From NCBI RefSeq assembly GCF_000002985.6, contig NC_003284.9:5332001-5396000 (forward strand): 64,000 bases of DNA. The letters are read 5' to 3'. Below, piece after piece: positions 10,739 to 22,054 of this stretch. Under the pieces are notes generated by a model. It was not told the DNA's origin, did not search any database, and saw only the letters and a list, made by a program, of their open reading frames with translations. Numbering within the stretch: position 1 is the first letter of the stretch; each line of letters opens with the position of its first letter. Source of the DNA: Caenorhabditis elegans (Eukaryota > Nematoda > Chromadorea > Rhabditida > Rhabditidae). The translations under genes and the position numbers were made by a program.

Positions 10739-12616
10739 TGCTCACAGACAGGAAAACAAACACTTTTTATATTGTAATAATTGTTTGTATCATTGAAATA
10801 CTAATAATAATAATAAGTCGTTATAATAAATACGTTTTTTTGTGAAATTGCTAGAATTTAACTTGTTAAAATTTAGCAAGTGGTTGCAGGAAGCTGAAAC
10901 AATGGCAGAAAGGTAAAGTATCTCCCGTTTTTTTTAAATATTCAATTTGAAACATTGTTTATCAAATTTTCCGACATTTTTCCTAGAACAAATATTAACA
11001 TGTTGATTTATCAGACTTTAGGCTTTAGGTACTTTTAAAAAAACCTTTTAAAATTTAGAAGAAAATTGTAATTGTTCATTAGTTATATCACTTTTTGGGA
11101 GAAAAAACACCAGATACAATCTTTGAAGTAGGTAACTCTATTTGCGTTCCAGGTGTTTTGAAATTTTATATTTTTGAAAGAATTTTAGCTGGATCCGTTG
11201 TTTTTTTTTTGATTTCTCGTTTCATTGACATCCGCGAAAAAAAAAACGTTTCAATAAAAAAGCGGAAAGTTTTGAATTTTTGATGTTTTATTGTCATGGG
11301 AACTGCGAACTCGTGTTTGACTTTTTGGCAAATGTAATATGATGTCAAGGTATACAGCTTTTGTAGTTTTGCCAAAATAATCAATAAATTTTTGCAATGT
11401 CGTTTTCGTGCTTAACCATACTAAAAACGAAGAAAGGAAAAATTAATTTCTATTTGGTTATATGGATCTCACTTCATTTTACTGCATGTTCAAAACATTA
11501 ACACTGTTTTAAAGTTCGAACCCCATGTATGTCGTTAAATAGAATGATTTTTTTATTGAAGTTTTCTCAAAATAGCTCTACTTCACCAATCTTTTTAGTA
11601 AAAGTTTTGGTTTGCAAAATTTTTCAAAAATTAAGATTTTCGAAAAATTTCAAGCATTTCTGCGGGTTTGAAGTCGTAGGTAAAGAAGTTTTTTGGTCGA
11701 CTTAAAAAATTATGATAGGAAAAACTTCAAAAAGAAGCAAGATTTTATACACTTTACGTTCAAATAAACCGTGTCAAAAAATTTTTTCGCAACATGAAAA
11801 GTTTTACTATGGTATCTTCTCATAGTCATTTTAAAAAGTAAAAAAAGCCAGGCTTTGAATTTTTCTTTTTTTAATCAGACGCTGCGAAAAAAGTCGAAAT
11901 GTGTAAAAATCGACCGTGCAACTTCTATTTCGCTCTCTGGGATTCGTAAAATTTGGAAGTCAAACGTAAAACTAATAACAAAATCTTGACTACTAATGGT
12001 ACATCGGCAAATGTTTCTAATCGTATCTCAATACAGAAAACAGTGTTCTCAGTACCTGCGCGTATCCGATCAAACAACCAACCGAGTGCCCAACACTCTC
12101 ACTGTATATAGGTGGACACGCAGCAATGGTCAGACACCAAAAGAGTCTTCCAAATCACACGAGGAGAGGAAGTACGCATAGAAACAAAAACATCGAGACA
12201 CTCGCGCACCTCACCTTTCCTATTTTTCTTTCAACTTAAGACACCGAGTTCCTGGAGCTATGGCTTCTCCTTTTATTTACCTTTCTGGCATATCAGAAAA
12301 ACAGCTGGAGATTGATATTTTTGTTTTTGTTTTAATTTTTTCTTTGCGGTGTTTAGATTTATTATCAAACATATTCTCCCATAAGATTTTGATAGGTGAC
12401 TACTTTCACACATGTGACGTTTACAGCGCATCTTTGACCGTACCAGACAGAAAAAAATGATTCATTTTCTTCTGTTTTGTCGATTGCATTACTTATCTAT
12501 TCCCCTTGTTATGATACCATTTGTACTTTTTCCAATTGTGGCAAACACAACTTGAACAATTTTTGCACGTAATAAAACTATTTCAGATTTTTTTCAATTT
12601 TCAAACATTGGTGAAC
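10739..12616. other. Intergenic region upstream of the TMEM268-like gene
   Basis: This 1.9 kb holds AT-rich filler and A/T runs. A GC-richer tract at 12030-12260 includes a TATATA-like box near 12103. At 10889-10912 an acceptor-like TTGCAG is followed by ATGGCAGAAAG and a donor-like GTAAAG, which could be an unconnected small 5' exon; no phase-compatible partner was found. I call no gene. Confidence 0.5.
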
Positions 12617-15600
12617 ATGACTGAACCCAATTCACTTCCACGGAAAGGTATGTTTATAAAATAGCACATGTGTGCATTAGTACGTCATGGTGTTTGCACC
12701 ATTAGTGTATTTTCTGAGCTCAACTATTCAGAGCTTGCTAATTTTCTGCAAGCTTTGACTAGTTTTGAGAAGTTTGTTCTGCTTAAACTAATACTATTAA
12801 TTATTTATTTAAAAAAAATCTTAAAGCAGGTTTTTTTTGAATGTTATAATTATTTATAATTGCAGAATGGGAGAAATTCGACGAAATTTCACTAAAACAA
12901 GTCAGCATCAATGACGAAGAGCAAACTACTGGAATCACTACTGGAAAGAATCAATCAGAAACAAATGAAGAAATCGATTTAAAAACTGAAGAACTACATG
13001 ATCCATTGCAGTCAGAATCCTCAGCTGCTGAGACAGATGTTCCACCCACCACACAGCCAGCAAAACAGCAGTCTCCTACATTTGAACCGCGGTAATATTA
13101 TTGATTAATTGTGCTGCGACAATACATGTTCTCTTCAGAGCTACACAAATCGCATCACCATTTCCAGTGTTTCCAATTGCACCAAAGAAACCGAAACCTC
13201 TGTCACCTCAAAATACACAGACTTTTCTGGGTGAGTTTTTTTAAAATTAAAATTTTTATTACAATTATGTTGCTCAAAAATATGCCGTATTTCCTCTACT
13301 AGTATTGCTCCCCAGTACTTCATCTCAAAAAGTTATGATTCTGGTAATATTTAAGATAAAATAAGTAATTGAATCAAAAGTGCTATATAACTATGAAACG
13401 TTCTGTCAGTTGACAATTTTTTAATTGAAAAAAAAACACGACAACTGATAAATTGTTTCAAATTTAAATGATGGAGTGCAAAACTAGGAGAGGAAATACA
13501 TACGATAGTTGTAAAATAGTTTTTAAAAGTTATGCAGAAAAAAACGTACTCTTAAAAATGTCCTTTCAGACGTGTCAAAACTGGAAGAAGGAACTCCGAG
13601 AATCGCAAAATCCAGTGCAATCTCGGACCCAAAAAATGTGAATGCAAAAGTTTTGGCAACGGTTTACCCCGACAATGTCATCTGTGATTGGCTCACACCT
13701 CCACACTATGACGCTTACAGCATGCCGTCCATTTTGGCAATTGACGTTCCAACGGTAATTTTTCCAAGTTTTAAGCTTGAATTTCAAAAAAAAATTGAAG
13801 TTAACTGGAGAAGACTACATTGCAACCATCAAGGCACTTATTGAAGATAGTCGGTTTAAAATGTGAGTTTTTGAATTAAATTCTAAAATATCACAAATAT
13901 TTCCAGAAAATAGATGAATAAAAAAAATCTGCTTTATATTTAGGAATAGTTTTTTTTTCAACTTTTTGTTAGTTGTTAGTAGAAGTCGTTGGCTATATTA
14001 AATTAAGAAAACAATTTCTAAATCAGAGGGGTGCCGCTAAAATGCCCAGTTTGGCACAATATTATAATTCCAAACAATTTTACAAGCAAAAAATTCTACA
14101 TAACCTTTAGAAAATGGGAATTTTTAAAATATTTCACTGTGCCAATAAAACGTTCCGCACAGTTTTGGTTTGAACAAAAAATAATGTATATATTTGCTAT
14201 TTTAAATGTTGATAACGAAAAAATAATTGAGTTAAGTAACCTTAAAAATAATTAAAATGCTACTACACACAAATACCAAATATACAATTTGTGATTGTTA
14301 TTTTTTCCAGGTTTTCCACGATATATTCCCGCCTGATCGCAATATGGATGACATTCTGGATTCTAACCCTAACGATCACTCTTCTTTTCCAATCAAAAGG
14401 TGGATGGCCTGTCATGATTTGGTGCCTTGTATGGGCGGTGCTACTTTTTGTTGGAGTGTACGCGTGTGCAATGATAAGAAGAAGGGTATGTGGCAATGAA
14501 AAGTTGGGCAGAGAGCATCACTGCTCTGTGTGAAACTTGGGGGCAAGAGGCAATGCATTTTCGCCTTGCAGATACGGATTGGACTGAACCACGTTGTCGA
14601 GAAAGCAAACAAGATAATTGTTGATCGACACTTTCTGACTGGAGTGGAAGATCGCGGACAATTGAGCTGCCACAAAGTTGTGGTAAGATAAGAGATCAAA
14701 GCAAATTTGAAAAATGCTTAAGGACAATTGTTACTAACTAAGAAAACGCATTTCAGATCCACTTCATCCGATTCAATGTTGGAGAATGTACTGCCGATGT
14801 TATCAAACAATTGAAAATCAAAAGCACTGGCGGATGTATATTTGGCGGTAATTCAGAAGAAGTCACCGATGAAAATATTGAAAGAGAAGCCGCATCCTTA
14901 ATTTTGAAATATAGTCAAGAATATGTGAAAAGTGTTGTGAAGGTAACATTGAGCAAGATAATGTCTAAATTTGAAGTTGTTTTTAGAAACGGCTAATATT
15001 CCCGAGCAAGCCAATTCATGGAGTTTCCAACTACGCCCCAAAACACTGTAAAACGCAAATGTGCCTGTGTCAATTTATCGACGAGGTAAGCATTTTTTAA
15101 TTTTGCTTTTTCGATCTAGAGTACATTTATAAATTATCTACCTTGATTCATTAATATGAAACAACCCTCCAAAGATTTTAGGTCTTCACAGAAGTCAATG
15201 TTTTGGTAAATAGGCAAATTTTTCAAAAACGTGGACTTTTCGAGAATTTTTGATTGAGCATTGCTGCATGCTTTAACGAGTAGCATATTTAAATACCAAC
15301 AATTGAAACGCAATTAAGCTATATAACTCGTAGAGACGATGTTTTGGCATATTTGAAAATTATGATAGCTGAAAATTGTGTTTCCACCACTTCAAATCAG
15401 AAAATTTCAGAACGTTTTTGAAAAGTTTCACTGTGATATTCAAATATTTTAGCAAAATGATTTTGAAATAAAATCTTCGTTTTATTGACAATTTTTAAAA
15501 ATTTCAGAAAGTTTTGTTTTTGACCTAAAACAGTGAAATGTGGATTTTTCAAAATTTGTGCTTTTCTAGAAACAAAAGGTATTTTCTAAAAGTCCACCAG

Positions 15601-15962
15601 AAAACGAAAAGATAATTTTAAAAGTGATTAGCATATGATCAGATGGTTTTTTTTGTTGAGGAACATTAGACTTTTAAATTGTTTTGTTTTGATCAACTAA
15701 TCAACGAAGGTCCACTATTTTGACCAATTCATAAAGATTAAACAAAAATGTAACACGTCAAAACTGTTGGTATTTCATAGAGTGTCCTGAAACACATTTT
15801 TGGCTTTAGAGGCCAACGCAACGGGCTTCTGATGAGCTCCAGATGAGCGCAAAACCTTTATTTTTTACCTATATTTTTTATATGGATTTTAAAAATTCAC
15901 AAAATTTATTTCAGAAAAAATTCAACGCAAAGCCAAAAAAGTGGTACGAGAAATATATTTGA
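12617..15962 (+). CDS. TMEM268-like two-pass membrane protein
   Basis: Ten exons: 12617-12647, 12866-13091, 13139-13230, 13570-13754, 13801-13862, 14311-14485, 14572-14682, 14757-14942, 14987-15085 and 15915-15962. They give 1215 nt, 404 residues. The first 180 residues are acidic and Ser/Pro/Gln-rich and probably disordered. After LTGEDYIATIKALIEDSRFK come two membrane spans in exon 6 (about 208-226 and 233-253) closed by MIRRR. The cytoplasmic C-terminal part aligns with human TMEM268: LTGV...VVIHFIRFNVGEC, and near the end a Cys-rich MCLCQFIDE like the CPCQLIE of the human protein. TMEM268's molecular role is poorly known. The exon 5 acceptor (ATTGAAG) is weak, but the in-phase peptide matches the family before the first span. 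The last intron is 829 nt. The N-terminal extension is longer than in the 342-residue human protein. Confidence 0.8.
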
Positions 15963-17116
15963 TTACGAGCCATCTGATATGTGATGTCATTCTACTTCTC
16001 GAAATTGCAACAACAACAACACAACCACAATAGACGACATAAACCCCCCGCCATCGCGAGCTTCCATGGGTCATCAATGAATTCATTCCTTTCTGCAACC
16101 CCATTTCACTCTTTTTGTCTACTTGCTCCCTCTCAAAAATTTCCCTTTTTTTTGGTTTCATGCTGGCCTTCTATTTCAAATCTCATTTATTGTATCGCGT
16201 TTGTGCACAATTAGTGCATGCGTCCGGAGCATGTTCGCCGCTTCAAATTGCCCACAATCTTCTCCATTTTCTGTGTTGTAGCTATTTTCCTATTTGATGG
16301 TGCCCTTTAAATACCCTTTTGTAGTTCTTGGTTAGTGAACTTTTTCTCTTTTTTACTCTTCTGGTTACTGGCTACCTACTCAAATAAAAAAGTTACATAT
16401 ATTGGAATAAGATGGAATATTCCAACAAAACTTTTACTTTTACTTTTTGTTTGAAGACAACTGGGTTTTTCTTCCAAATTTCCAATTTCTAATTCACTTT
16501 ATGTCATATATTCTGTGCTGTGTGCTGCATGCGAAATGAGTTGGTTGAGACGAAGAAAAAAGTGCTGAAAACAAACAAGCCGACAAATTGTTAAAAACCA
16601 TATTGTATTGACCGAGTCAAGCACCTGCAACCTCTCTATCTCTCACTTTTAAATTCTCCGATTTGCCATCTTTTTTGCGGCATAGGTATGACGAAAGTAC
16701 GATTTTTGTTTTAATAAGATGAAAATGTGTTTCACAGTGGAATCTTTCTCGAAAAATCGTCGTCTGTTTCTCATCTTGTCAGTTGTTGGTCTCAATATAT
16801 TTTTTCTCTTTTTTCCCTCAGCCCTCCCACACAGATGATATTTGATTTTTTAAAATTTCGAACATAGTTTCTCATTGCTATTTGCTCCAAAAACTATAAG
16901 CTTCTAGGAAAAGTTCATAATTCTTTTTATCGTTTTTACGCGAGTTATTTTTAAATGATAACAACATTCTTGAAAAATATAATTCAAAAGATGAGAAAAA
17001 AATATTATCAGCAAAATACTTGAAATTTTTCTCCCCTCTTTGTTTGGTTTTGCTTGTTCTACTGAAAAAAAATCAAAATTAATATAATAAATTTCAGGAA
17101 TTCGTCGTAGTCAGAA
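15963..17116. other. Intergenic region upstream of the syntaxin gene
   Basis: The region is pyrimidine-rich (TTTTTCTCT tracts) with a CAACAACAACAA run near 16008-16020. An unpaired acceptor at about 17088-17097, 20 nt before the syntaxin ATG, is a likely trans-splice site. No coding region is seen. Confidence 0.55.
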
Positions 17117-20016
17117 ATGCCTAGGGATCGGTTAAAGGAATTACAAGTGAGTCATATATTAAATGGGTTTGTTTTAAGGTGTAAAAACATGTTTTTAATG
17201 TTAATTATACACAAAACATTAAAACAAAAACAAACATGTGTTTTGCTGTTAAGTTTTTCAACATGCTAGCTATGAACAAGAACCAGTAAAATAACGAATC
17301 TCAAAAATGTATCTGGAAAAGGGCTGACGATTGTTCGTTTTTAAATTTATCAATTTTAATGACCCTCGTAATTGTAATTAGAGCGTAAGTATATGCAAAA
17401 TTTCAAATTTATAAACAACAATTTTCCCAATTTCACAATTTTTAGTTTTTGCTTGTTTTGTGCTCTTGTCAAAAAAAATTTTGGTCGTTGTCTATTTTGG
17501 AGAAACAAATTCAACTTCCGAAAAAAAAAAACTTAGCCCTGTTCTGAGGGTACTCAAATGGATTTTGTTGGTACAAGTTATCTTCATAATAAGAACAGCT
17601 AATTTTCAGGAAAAAGCAACAGTTAACACTATACATGCATATAATTATGATCCACCTGCACGAAAATATGACGTGGAATCCCAACCTTTAATAAATCAAG
17701 ATGCTGACTTTGAAATGGTAAGTGTTTTGTTTACAGCCTTTTTTGAAACAAAATCTTAAATGTTTGGGCATTTTGAGACAAAAAATCTAGTTTAAAACAT
17801 CAAAACATGGAGTTCTGTAATAGATGATGCAAGTGATAATGAAACTTTATTTTGGAATTGCTTAATTTCTTCGATTGAGTACTTGTACATAAACTACGAA
17901 AATGCTCATTCTAATTAATCCAAAACACAGAAATGTCACAGAAAAGTGATGAATAGGCTCAAAAAGCTCAAACGCAGTGAACTAATCACTTCATCGATTT
18001 TCATAAAAAATAATGCCAAATGAACTTGAAATTGTTCAATTCATTGAAGTCGTTTATAAAAGAAAGTTGAAAAAAAAGTACAAAATACAAGTACAAAGCA
18101 ACAAATAAATTAAAAACAAACATCCCAAAACTATACTCATTTTTCAGTTCTTAGAAAGATGTTCAAATATTCGCGGAGGATTAAAAAGTCTCGAGGAAGA
18201 CTACGACGCAGTCGTGCAACTCCACGGAGCACTTCTGTCCACGCCTGGTGCGGATTCAGAAAACTCGAACAAATTGAAAAGTCACAACCAGATGTTTTTC
18301 TCAAAAGCGGAACAAATCAAAAATAGTTTGAAAAGTAATTGATTGGAATCTAGAGTATCTGAATTAGAAACTTTTTTTCAGTTTTATCGGAGGAAACCAG
18401 CAGAATACCAACTACAGCGTGCGGAATTATGCGTGCGAAAAGTGATCAAGTGAAATCTATTTACAAGACTTTCGAAAATATCATGTTGAACTTTAATCGA
18501 GAACAAGATGAATATAAAGAGAAGGCAAAGAGGAAAATTGTGGACTACCTAAAAATTAGTAAGTAGTTTACTGCTTTTCATAAAACTTTCGAACCGGACG
18601 CCCTGTTTTAAAAACTTTTTTTCCGAGTAAAAAAACCAATGCCCAGTTGTTTCAATAAATAATAAAACTGTATTGCAAAGTCCCGTAGTTTTCAAATTGA
18701 TTCACAAATTGTAGTAAAAAATCGACCCGTAAAATGTCAGCTGCTGTATTTTTTTCAGAATAAAGTTGGTACAATTTTACAATATGGAAAACCTAAAAAA
18801 ATATTTATCATATTGATGACTGAAAATATTTCGGAAAATACATTAACTTATATTTGAAAAAAATACAGTTTATGAAGATTTTTTTTTACAAGAATCGCAA
18901 AGTAAACAAAATTTTTTTTTTAGGAAACATGCAACTCAGCGATGAAGAGATTGAAAATGCAGTATCTTCTGGAAACCTTTCTGAAGTAACAAAAGGTGTG
19001 ATGTTGGCGCTAAACGAGAAAAAGGCCTTATATGATGAAGTTAAATCCCGAGCGGATGAGCTGAAAAATTTGGAACGTCAGATGGGCGAACTGGCACAAA
19101 TGTTCCACGATCTCCATATAATGGTTGTCAGTCAGGCAAGTATTTATTTTATTTTTTTCCGAAAAAAACCACATAAAAAGCGATCGCGTGAAAAGGAATA
19201 AAATTCATATGCATTTCGGGGAGAGGTACATCATTCGGCTTCAATTCATATATTATTGATTTTGGTAATTTTTTTGCTTCATTCTGTATATGTTTTTACA
19301 ACTGTAATTTTTTAAAGTTTCTACATTTTAGGAGTTTTAAATTTGTTAAAAACAAATGCAACAAATTGTTCGAGATACGATGCCGAAATCAAAACGCAAA
19401 ATTTTCTTTAAAATTATTTTTCAGTGCAAATCTAGACAACCTTTCACAATTATTTTCGAATTTTCTCATAGGAGCGCTATTGTGATTTCTGTCAGGAACG
19501 CAATAAAGAGAGGAGCTATGTTTCGACTCCGTAATTTGTCTAATTTTGCTCTCCCACCTGGACCTGCATTCCTGTTATATCGATCAAAAAATGATCCCCA
19601 TTCACTGTTTTTGAATTTTTCAATGCATCTTACTGTTGCTTTCCAATAATCTTTTTAAAATCCAAATTATTTTTTAATATATGTTTTCAATATCAAAACT
19701 GCAGCTTTAAACTTTGGAAATATTGAATTATATTTTTAAAAAAATCTCAATCTAAAAACGACCTAGTTGTCAATAAAGTAACCATTTTGAACATTTGTTT
19801 TTGTTTCAGGGAGAGATGGTGGACAGTATTGTTAACAGTGTAGAAAATGCCACGGAATATGCTAAACAAGCGCGTGGAAATGTGGAAGAAGCCCGAAACT
19901 TGCAAAAACGAGCTCGAAAAATGAAGGTGTGCATCATCATTGGTTCAATTATAGCTGTTTTAATTCTGATTCTCTTTATTCAATCTGCCGTTTGCCACTT
20001 TACTCCTATTTGTTAA
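17117..20016 (+). CDS. syx-3: Syntaxin, plasma-membrane Qa-SNARE
   Basis: Exons 17117-17146, 17610-17717, 18148-18334, 18382-18558, 18924-19135 and 19810-20016 give 306 residues. The order is a short N-terminal peptide (MPRDRLKELQ), a linker, a three-helix Habc region (from FLERCSNIRGG to about 165), a linker helix (MQLSDEEIENAVSSGN, like TTSEELEDMLESGN of syntaxin-1), a SNARE motif and a C-terminal anchor (VCIIIGSIIAVLILILFI) with a 9-residue tail. Gln238 in VVSQGEMVD is the zero-layer glutamine, so this is a Qa-SNARE; it would mediate vesicle fusion with Qb/Qc and R-SNAREs. The intron after codon 238 has a GC donor (CAG|GCAAGT). The symbol rests on memory of F35C8.4 = syx-3 and on the neighbours. 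AATAAA is at 20373-20378. Confidence 0.9.
19136..19809 (+). other. GC-AG intron in the syntaxin gene
   Basis: The donor is GCAAGT in place of GTRAGT, directly after CAG; the acceptor is TTGTTTCAG. Both flanking exons are certain from the SNARE motif (VVSQ|GEMVD) and no GT donor fits. GC donors with an otherwise perfect consensus are a known minority class. Confidence 0.88.
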
Positions 20017-21526
20017 ATGCTCAAACATATGGTTGTTTTGCTGCAAAATTGCGGCAACTCTGATTACACTGTATTTCACTGTATCTTTATTGCACATCCC
20101 TCATCATCACGACCAGTCACTAATTTGATCGCTTTAAGATCTTTCTCACTTTTTGATTCGTTTCTAATTTTTAATTTGGCAGATTTTCCAACTGATAATA
20201 TGGAGTTCACTTATCCGTTTCATCGTTCTCAGCTTTTCTGCCGTTTATTGTGTGTTTTAATATTCAATATTTTCTCTGTGTGCCTTTGTCTTTTTTGTTG
20301 TATTATGTGTGACCTATGCTTTGAATATCAACAAGAATTGGTTTTATAATTAAAATTCTTTCAATAAAGAGAATTCTGATAAGAATTTCATTTTTTTTAA
20401 TGTTATAAAGTGTTTTGAATAAGTTCTAGTAGTCATGAAATACAAAGAAAATTTTGTGTAACATTTCTCGAGAAAACACAAATAAAATCAGCAAATTCCA
20501 ATACGGCAAATTACTGAGAATTTCAAAAACCATAAATTATCAAAATTTTTGCGTGCTTGAAAAATTAGGAAACTAGCATTTGCCGACATTGCCAATTGCT
20601 TAAATGTCGAGGAGCTAGCAATTCCCAATAGCCAAAAATGTCAGAAACCAGTAACTGCAAAAACTTCCAAAAAATATCCAATTGTCGTATAACCTGGTAA
20701 CACTTTCAACTTGTCTTTGCCGAATTTTCCTTGATTCTTTTTTAAATTTAACGCACTTCATAAATCTTCACGTGCACTACTTTGCTTTCTTTTTCGATAA
20801 GCTTCAAATTAACAAAACCTAAAAATACGGTACCTTTTAAGAAAAGCATAATTTTTTGCATCAAAAATGAGCAGTCTTGTCGAGACCAGGAGGTACCATA
20901 TTTCTGGGTCAAACATTAAAAAATTTTATGAGAGATATTTTCTCTAAAATCTTATGATTATCGAAAGCTTCAAGTTAGTCCAGTATCCATTCTTTTGGAT
21001 CCAGTTATTCTTTGCAGTTGACTTCAATTTTTCCATAGTTTTCTTTCTCTACATTTATGCGTCTCTCATGTTTTATTAATGTATGAATCAGGCGCTGATC
21101 GTCAACGAAAATCGATTTATAAAATAAAAAAAGGAAAAATCCGTGTTCAAAGAATCACTTAAGAAAAGAATGGGATGAATGGGATGGGGGTGGGGAAATT
21201 GGAATCAATTCGGAATGACTTACCGAAACCTCGAAAATTGAAAAATGAAGTGAGTGAAAAGAATATTTTAATAAAAGAAAATTTGAGAGAGCAAATAGTA
21301 AGGAACGAGAGTAAAATATAGCAAGCAATGAATTGTTAATTAATTTGACCGAATAGAACATGAAGAATTGCGAAACACGCACACATAGACAAAAACGAGA
21401 ATAGCGCAGCATAAGGGAATCGAGTTGCAACTGGTACCGTACTGCTTCCAAATCTGAAAATAAGACTGTTTATAGTAATTGGTTCATCAACTATTCCAAC
21501 AAAAAGTATTTTGTTACCTTAGGTAT
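20017..21526. other. Convergent 3' region between syntaxin and profilin
   Basis: From 20017 to about 20390 this is the syntaxin 3' UTR, with AATAAA at 20373-20378; the 110-codon frame inside it is chance. Positions 20490-20700 carry dispersed TTGCCGA/GCCAATT repeat fragments common in worm DNA. From 21526 leftward lies the profilin 3' UTR, which has its own intron. Confidence 0.6.
21454..21517 (-). other. Intron in the profilin 3' UTR
   Basis: On the minus strand a donor (AAG|GTAACA) lies 10 nt after the profilin stop codon. A strong acceptor (TTATTTTCAG|ATTTGG) follows 64 nt later. The downstream exon has no continuing frame, so this is a 3' UTR intron. The stop lies too close to the junction to trigger ordinary junction-dependent decay. 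Confidence 0.65.
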
Positions 21527-22054
21527 CTAATAACCAGAGCTGGCCAGGTACTGGGCAATGTATTCGACGCCGGCACGGACTGAAGCCGATTGAGCGTTGT
21601 CTCCCTCGTACATTGCAATCACAATAGCTGAAAAAAAAACCATCGTTTTGGGAAGAAATAAGAACTCGGTCACCTTGGTTTGTCTTGGCAGCGAAAAATC
21701 CGGTTTGCTCCTTCTTTCCAAAGATGAGCTTCTCCTCGACGCGGGGAACAATGTAGTGAATTTCTTCCAAATCAGCGCCGGTTCCAGGCACCGAATTGAT
21801 GTCGTTGAACAGAGCAGCAAAACGTTTGAGCTCTACCTCAGTAGCCTGAAATTATAATTTTGTGGTGATTTTAAATAATCCTTGGAGTTTTAAAAAAGTC
21901 ATTAAAAAATTAAAAAAAAAAAACGTCTTACCCGGAAAGCGTTGGCATCCCCACTTCTAGCCCAAACCGACCCGTCGGATCCGATGATAGCGGCTCTCTT
22001 GATGGCTGGGCTCTTTCCGAACAGAAGCTTAATGTAGTCGTCCCAGCCAGACAT
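21527..22054 (-). CDS. pfn-2: Profilin
   Basis: Exons 22054-21932, 21845-21674 and 21627-21527 encode 131 residues, the usual profilin length. The N-terminus MSGWDDYIKLLF and C-terminus AGVEYIAQYLASSGY are the two profilin helices that form the poly-proline groove; WARSG and FGKKEQTGFFAAKTNQ are family core blocks. Profilin binds G-actin, promotes ADP/ATP exchange and delivers actin to formins. The symbol comes from memory that F35C8.6 is pfn-2 and from the flanking genes. It lies 1.8 kb downstream of the choline-transporter-like gene on the same strand, with a GC-rich promoter-like tract at 22520-22860 holding a 7 bp tandem repeat. Confidence 0.93.

Noticed and set aside
10889-10912. Acceptor, ATG and donor resembling a tiny first exon
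   Set aside because: No downstream exon accepts its phase (2); the next gene has its own good start at 12617.
4838-13735. 16-mer ATGCCGTCCATTTTGG found both near 4839 and near 13721
   Set aside because: A single 16 nt repeat is roughly expected by chance in 64 kb of all-versus-all comparison, and the flanks do not match.
20017-20349. 110-codon frame after the syntaxin stop
   Set aside because: It starts one base after the syntaxin TAA and ends before AATAAA at 20373; it is the 3' UTR read in another frame.
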